In this document: positions 60,886-64,000 of the stretch, one piece after another
Numbering within the stretch: the first letter of the stretch is position 1
Layout of the letters: the number at the start of each line of letters is the position of its first letter
DNA from: Phycicoccus sonneratiae
Lineage (GTDB): Bacteria; Actinomycetota; Actinomycetes; Actinomycetales; Dermatophilaceae
Assembly (NCBI RefSeq): GCF_016887965.1
Contig: NZ_JAFDVD010000005.1
Coordinates: 62,001-126,000 of the forward strand
Length of the DNA: 64,000 bases
Direction of reading: 5' to 3'
Program-made: the position numbers and the translations under genes
The notes under the pieces: generated by a model
Seen by the model: only the letters and a program-made list of their open reading frames with translations
Databases searched by the model: none
Told to the model about the DNA's origin: nothing

Positions 60886-62303
60886 CGAGCCACATCGAAG
60901 AGCTCAACCCCGGTCTCAAGGGTCTCGGCACCTACGAGTACGGCTGGGCCGACTCCGACACCGCCGGTGCGTCCGCGAAGCGCGGTCTCGGCCCGGAGGT
61001 CGTCGCCGACATCTCCGACCGCAAGAGCGAGCCGCAGTGGATGAAGGACCTGCGGATGAAGTCGCTGCGGCTGTTCGACAAGAAGCCGATGCCGTCCTGG
61101 GGCAGCGACCTCACCGGCATCGACTTCCAGAACATCAAGTACTTCGTGAAGTCCACCGAGAAGCAGGCGACCTCCTGGGAGGACCTGCCCGAGGACATCA
61201 AGAACACCTACGACAAGCTCGGCATCCCCGAGGCCGAGAAGCAGCGCCTCGTCGCCGGTGTCGCCGCCCAGTACGAGTCCGAGGTCGTCTACCACCAGAT
61301 CCGCGAGGACCTGGAGGAGAAGGGCGTCATCTTCGTCGACACCGACACCGGGCTGCGCGAGCACGAGGACCTCTTCCGCGAGTACTTCGCCTCGGTCATC
61401 CCGGCCGGCGACAACAAGTTCGCCGCGCTCAACACCGCCGTGTGGTCGGGCGGCTCGTTCATCTACGTCCCGCCGGGCGTCCACGTCGACATCCCGCTCC
61501 AGGCCTACTTCCGGATCAACACCGAGAACATGGGCCAGTTCGAGCGGACGCTCATCATCGCCGACGAGGGCTCGTACGTGCACTACGTCGAGGGCTGCAC
61601 CGCGCCGATCTACAAGTCCGACTCGCTGCACAGCGCCGTCGTCGAGATCGTCGTCAAGAAGAACGCCCGCGTGCGCTACACGACCATCCAGAACTGGTCG
61701 AACAACGTCTACAACCTCGTCACCAAGCGCGCCACGTGCGCCGAGGGCGCGACGATGGAGTGGATCGACGGCAACATCGGCTCCAAGGTCACGATGAAGT
61801 ACCCGGCCGTCTTCCTCCTCGGCGAGCACGCCAAGGGCGAGACGCTGTCCATCGCCTTCGCGGGTGAGGGCCAGCACCAGGACGCCGGGTCGAAGATGGT
61901 CCACGCCGCCCCGAACACGAGCAGCTCGATCGTCTCGAAGTCGGTGGCCCGCGGCGGCGGCCGCACGAGCTACCGCGGTCTCGTCCAGGTGATGGAGGGC
62001 GCGCACGGCTCGAAGAGCTCGGTCGTCTGCGACGCCCTGCTCGTCGACACGATCTCCCGGTCCGACACCTACCCGTACGTCGACATCCGCGAGGACGACG
62101 TGCAGATGGGCCACGAGGCGACCGTGTCCAAGGTGTCCGAGGACCAGATGTTCTACCTGATGTCCCGGGGCATGACCGAGGAGGAGGCGATGGCGATGAT
62201 CGTGCGCGGCTTCGTCGAGCCGATCGCCAAGGAGCTCCCGATGGAGTACGCCCTCGAGCTGAACCGCCTCATCGAGCTGCAGATGGAAGGAGCAGTCGGC
62301 TGA
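60882..62303 (+). CDS. sufB: Fe-S cluster assembly protein SufB
   Basis: 473 residues. Strongly conserved blocks include [60 protein letters not shown] and [20 protein letters not shown], the scaffold Cys and other ligands among them. SufB forms SufBC2D with SufC and SufD and builds clusters from SufS-derived sulfur. The ATG sits in an ATGA overlap with sufR, with GAGAGG upstream. Many relatives contain an intein; this one does not. Confidence 0.97.
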   Translation: MTSHIEELNPGLKGLGTYEYGWADSDTAGASAKRGLGPEVVADISDRKSEPQWMKDLRMKSLRLFDKKPMPSWGSDLTGIDFQNIKYFVKSTEKQATSWEDLPEDIKNTYDKLGIPEAEKQRLVAGVAAQYESEVVYHQIREDLEEKGVIFVDTDTGLREHEDLFREYFASVIPAGDNKFAALNTAVWSGGSFIYVPPGVHVDIPLQAYFRINTENMGQFERTLIIADEGSYVHYVEGCTAPIYKSDSLHSAVVEIVVKKNARVRYTTIQNWSNNVYNLVTKRATCAEGATMEWIDGNIGSKVTMKYPAVFLLGEHAKGETLSIAFAGEGQHQDAGSKMVHAAPNTSSSIVSKSVARGGGRTSYRGLVQVMEGAHGSKSSVVCDALLVDTISRSDTYPYVDIREDDVQMGHEATVSKVSEDQMFYLMSRGMTEEEAMAMIVRGFVEPIAKELPMEYALELNRLIELQMEGAVG

Positions 62304-62394
62304 TGTTCACCACACGAAGTCTTCCCCCGCTCCGCTCCTCCAGTACTTCGCGGGGACCCCGAACCCCGAACCCGAGCTTCTTCGAGGACCTTGC
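62304..62394 (+). other. sufB-sufD spacer with a possible hairpin
   Basis: A 91-bp gap in an otherwise tightly packed operon. It contains CCCCCGC and GCGGGG (near 62325-62357), able to pair, and a tandem CCCCGAA heptamer. It may tune relative expression; no ribosome-binding site of note precedes sufD apart from GAGGA. Confidence 0.35.
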
Positions 62395-63576
62395 ATGAGT
62401 CTGCTGACCCCCCAGCGCCCCACCGAGGGCGCGCACACCCACAGCGCCGCCACGATGGTCCCCGACCAGTCGCGCGCCGAGCGCCGGGCGTCCTTCGACC
62501 CCGCCGACTTCGCCGTGCCGCACGGCCGCGAGGAGGAGTGGCGCTTCACGCCGGTCGACCGGCTCGGCCCCTTCTTCCGTGACGAGGCCGCCGGCGCCGA
62601 CGCCGACTGGCACGAGGAGCTGCCCGAGGGCGTCACGCTGAGCACGATGCCGGTCGCCGACTGGCAGGCCCTCGGTGTGCCGCGCCCCCAGGACCGGGCC
62701 GCCGCCGTCGCCGCCGCCCGCAGCGGTGGTGTCGCCGTCGTCGACGTCCCGGCCGAGGCCGAGCTCACCGAGCCCGTACGCCTGCGCCTCTCGGGCGATG
62801 GGTCCGACCTCGTCCACGGGCACCTCCTCGTGCGGGTCGGCCGCTTCGCCCGCGCCACGGTCGTCCTCGAGCACGCCGGCACCGCCGACTGCTCCGAGGT
62901 ACTCACCGTCCTGGCGGGTGACGGCTCCGACGTCACCCTCGTCAGCGTCCAGGAGTGGGACGACAGCGCCCACCACCTCGCCCAGCACGACGTCGTCGTC
63001 GGGCGCGACGCCACGGTGCGGCACATCGCCGTCACGCTCGGCGGCGGGGTCGTCCGGCTCAACACCAACGCCTCGTACACCGGCCCCGGTGGCTCGTTCG
63101 AGGGCCTCGGCGTGTACTTCGCCGACGCCGGCCAGCACCTCGAGCACCGGCTCTTCGTCGACCACGAGGCGCCGCACTGCCGCAGCAACGTCGAGTACAA
63201 GGGCGCCCTCCAGGGCGAGACTGCCCGCACCGTGTGGGTCGGCGACGTCCTCATCCGCGCCGCGGCCGAGGGCACCGACACCTACGAGCTGAACCGCAAC
63301 CTCATCCTCACCGACGGCGCCCGCGCCGACTCGGTGCCGAACCTCGAGATCGAGACCGGCGAGATCGAGGGAGCCGGGCACGCCTCCGCCACGGGCCGTT
63401 TCGACGACGAGCAGCTCTTCTACCTCATGGCGCGCGGCATCCCCGAGGACGACGCCCGCCGCCTCGTCGTCCGCGGCTTCTTCGCGAGCGTCGTCGCGCG
63501 CATCGGCGTCCCCGAGGTGCAGGAGCGCCTCATGGAGGCCATCGAGCGCGAGCTCGCCGGGGAGGTCGCAGCGTGA
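62395..63576 (+). CDS. sufD: Fe-S cluster assembly protein SufD
   Basis: 393 residues. SufB/D family beta-helix with HGREEEWRFTPVDRLGPFF near the N-terminus, then EHRLFVDHEAPHCRSNVEYKGALQG, NRNLILTDGARADSVPNLEIETGEI and GHASATGRFDDEQLFYLMARG. It partners SufB and SufC and assists iron entry. Its TGA overlaps the GTG of the ferredoxin gene. Confidence 0.95.
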   Translation: MSLLTPQRPTEGAHTHSAATMVPDQSRAERRASFDPADFAVPHGREEEWRFTPVDRLGPFFRDEAAGADADWHEELPEGVTLSTMPVADWQALGVPRPQDRAAAVAAARSGGVAVVDVPAEAELTEPVRLRLSGDGSDLVHGHLLVRVGRFARATVVLEHAGTADCSEVLTVLAGDGSDVTLVSVQEWDDSAHHLAQHDVVVGRDATVRHIAVTLGGGVVRLNTNASYTGPGGSFEGLGVYFADAGQHLEHRLFVDHEAPHCRSNVEYKGALQGETARTVWVGDVLIRAAAEGTDTYELNRNLILTDGARADSVPNLEIETGEIEGAGHASATGRFDDEQLFYLMARGIPEDDARRLVVRGFFASVVARIGVPEVQERLMEAIERELAGEVAA

Positions 63577-63914
63577 GCGAGCAGCTGACCACCGAGGGCT
63601 TCACCTACGTCTGCCGGCTCGACGAGCTGCCGGAGGTCGGGGCCGCCCTCGCCGAGATCGAGGGCCGCCGCGTCTCCATCGTCCGCACCGAGGACGGCGC
63701 CGTGCACTGCGTCGACGACACGTGCAGCCACGCCAACGTCTCGCTGTCCGAGGGCGAGCTCGACGGCTGCACCCTCGAGTGCTGGCTGCACGGCTCGCGC
63801 TTCGACCTGCGCACCGGCGAGCCCACCGGCCCGCCCGCCATCACCCCCATCGCCGTCCACACCGTCCGCACCGAGGGTGACGACGTCTTCGTCGCCCTGT
63901 CCGAGGAGCTCTGA
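63573..63914 (+). CDS. Rieske-type ferredoxin (non-heme-iron oxygenase-like)
   Basis: 113 residues from GTG 63573 in a GTGA overlap with sufD. The Rieske boxes are CSHAN and CWLHGS, with a Cys-x-His then Cys-x-x-His cluster site; box 1 reads DDTCSHANVSLSEGEL. No signal peptide is present, so it is cytosolic. Such a gene sits between sufD and sufC in many actinobacteria; it may carry electrons or the sulfur/iron supply for the Suf machinery. Its partner is not known from sequence. Confidence 0.93.
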   Translation: MSEQLTTEGFTYVCRLDELPEVGAALAEIEGRRVSIVRTEDGAVHCVDDTCSHANVSLSEGELDGCTLECWLHGSRFDLRTGEPTGPPAITPIAVHTVRTEGDDVFVALSEEL

Positions 63915-63922
63915 CCCCACGC

Positions 63923-64000
63923 ATGTCCACCCTTGAGATCAAGGACCTTCACGTCACCGTCGAGACCGAGCAGGGCACGAAGGAGATCCTCCGTGGTGTC
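63923..64000 (+). CDS. sufC: Fe-S assembly ATPase SufC, N-terminal fragment
   Basis: Only 26 codons (MSTLEIKDLHVTVE, then GTKEILRGV) are in the window. The pattern STLEIKDLHVTVE...EILRGV, before the Walker A that would come next, is that of SufC. It follows the ferredoxin by 8 bp. The ATPase of the SufBC2D complex is expected here. Confidence 0.88.
   Translation, partial: MSTLEIKDLHVTVETEQGTKEILRGV

Overview
The window is chromosomal DNA of a high-GC actinobacterium. Third codon positions are almost always G or C, GTG starts are common, and mycothiol-type and actinobacterial marker genes are present (rbpA, whiA, opcA, a CoaE-GrpB fusion, a SufR-led suf operon). The gene order rpsA-coaE-uvrB-uvrA-uvrC-rapZ-yvcK-whiA-gap-pgk-tpiA-secG followed by the pentose-phosphate cluster suggests Micrococcales, perhaps near Intrasporangiaceae. 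That family placement is inference; no rRNA is present to test it.

Layout. 1-9 kb: the rpsA 3' end, a PPOX-type flavin/F420 protein, two tandem membrane acyltransferases, coaE-grpB, a CorA channel, a PLP decarboxylase and uvrB. 9-12.5 kb: a small accessory patch with a possible orphan immunity locus, three truncated gene remnants, a tiny membrane protein and a DUF222/HNH protein. 12.5-24.4 kb: ppc, terC, an EamA exporter, a metallo-beta-lactamase-fold hydrolase with a mycothiol-dependent-type enzyme, a GH15 glucoamylase/trehalase, uvrA and an SCO6745-like protein. 24.4-30 kb: a complete branched-chain amino-acid ABC operon (livK-H-M-G-F). 30.3-32 kb: a Tat/lipoprotein Rieske protein coupled to a winged-helix AlkZ-like protein. 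32-37 kb: uvrC-rapZ-yvcK-whiA. 37-41 kb: gap-pgk-tpiA, then secG and rbpA. 41-50 kb: on the minus strand, tkt-tal-pgi-zwf-opcA-pgl and a small protein. 50-58.5 kb: ctaB, an MFS exporter with its ArsR-type regulator, a 65-residue protein coupled to a large LuxR-type ATPase regulator, ctaA, and an ABC exporter pair. 58.5-64 kb: psd-pssA, then the Fe-S operon sufR-B-D-ferredoxin-sufC; sufC runs off the window.

The genes form a central-metabolism and genome-maintenance core. All three UvrABC excision-repair proteins are encoded, together with the lower glycolytic trio and an oxidative plus non-oxidative pentose-phosphate operon. PEP carboxylase, both heme o/a synthesis enzymes, phosphatidylethanolamine synthesis and Fe-S assembly are also present.

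Two window-wide regularities stand out. First, most genes that head a transcription unit have a TANNNT (occasionally CANNNT) hexamer 6-8 nt before the start codon and no Shine-Dalgarno sequence, which is the signature of leaderless mRNAs. Second, genes inside operons are joined by ATGA/GTGA four-base overlaps at about 17 junctions. The most unusual local structures are a 25-bp bidirectional leaderless promoter between an ABC exporter and psd, a tandem pair of 49-bp palindromic repeats between whiA and gap, and the remnant cluster at 9.1-10.7 kb. I found no clear undescribed defence or mobile system, no tRNA or rRNA gene, and no CRISPR array.
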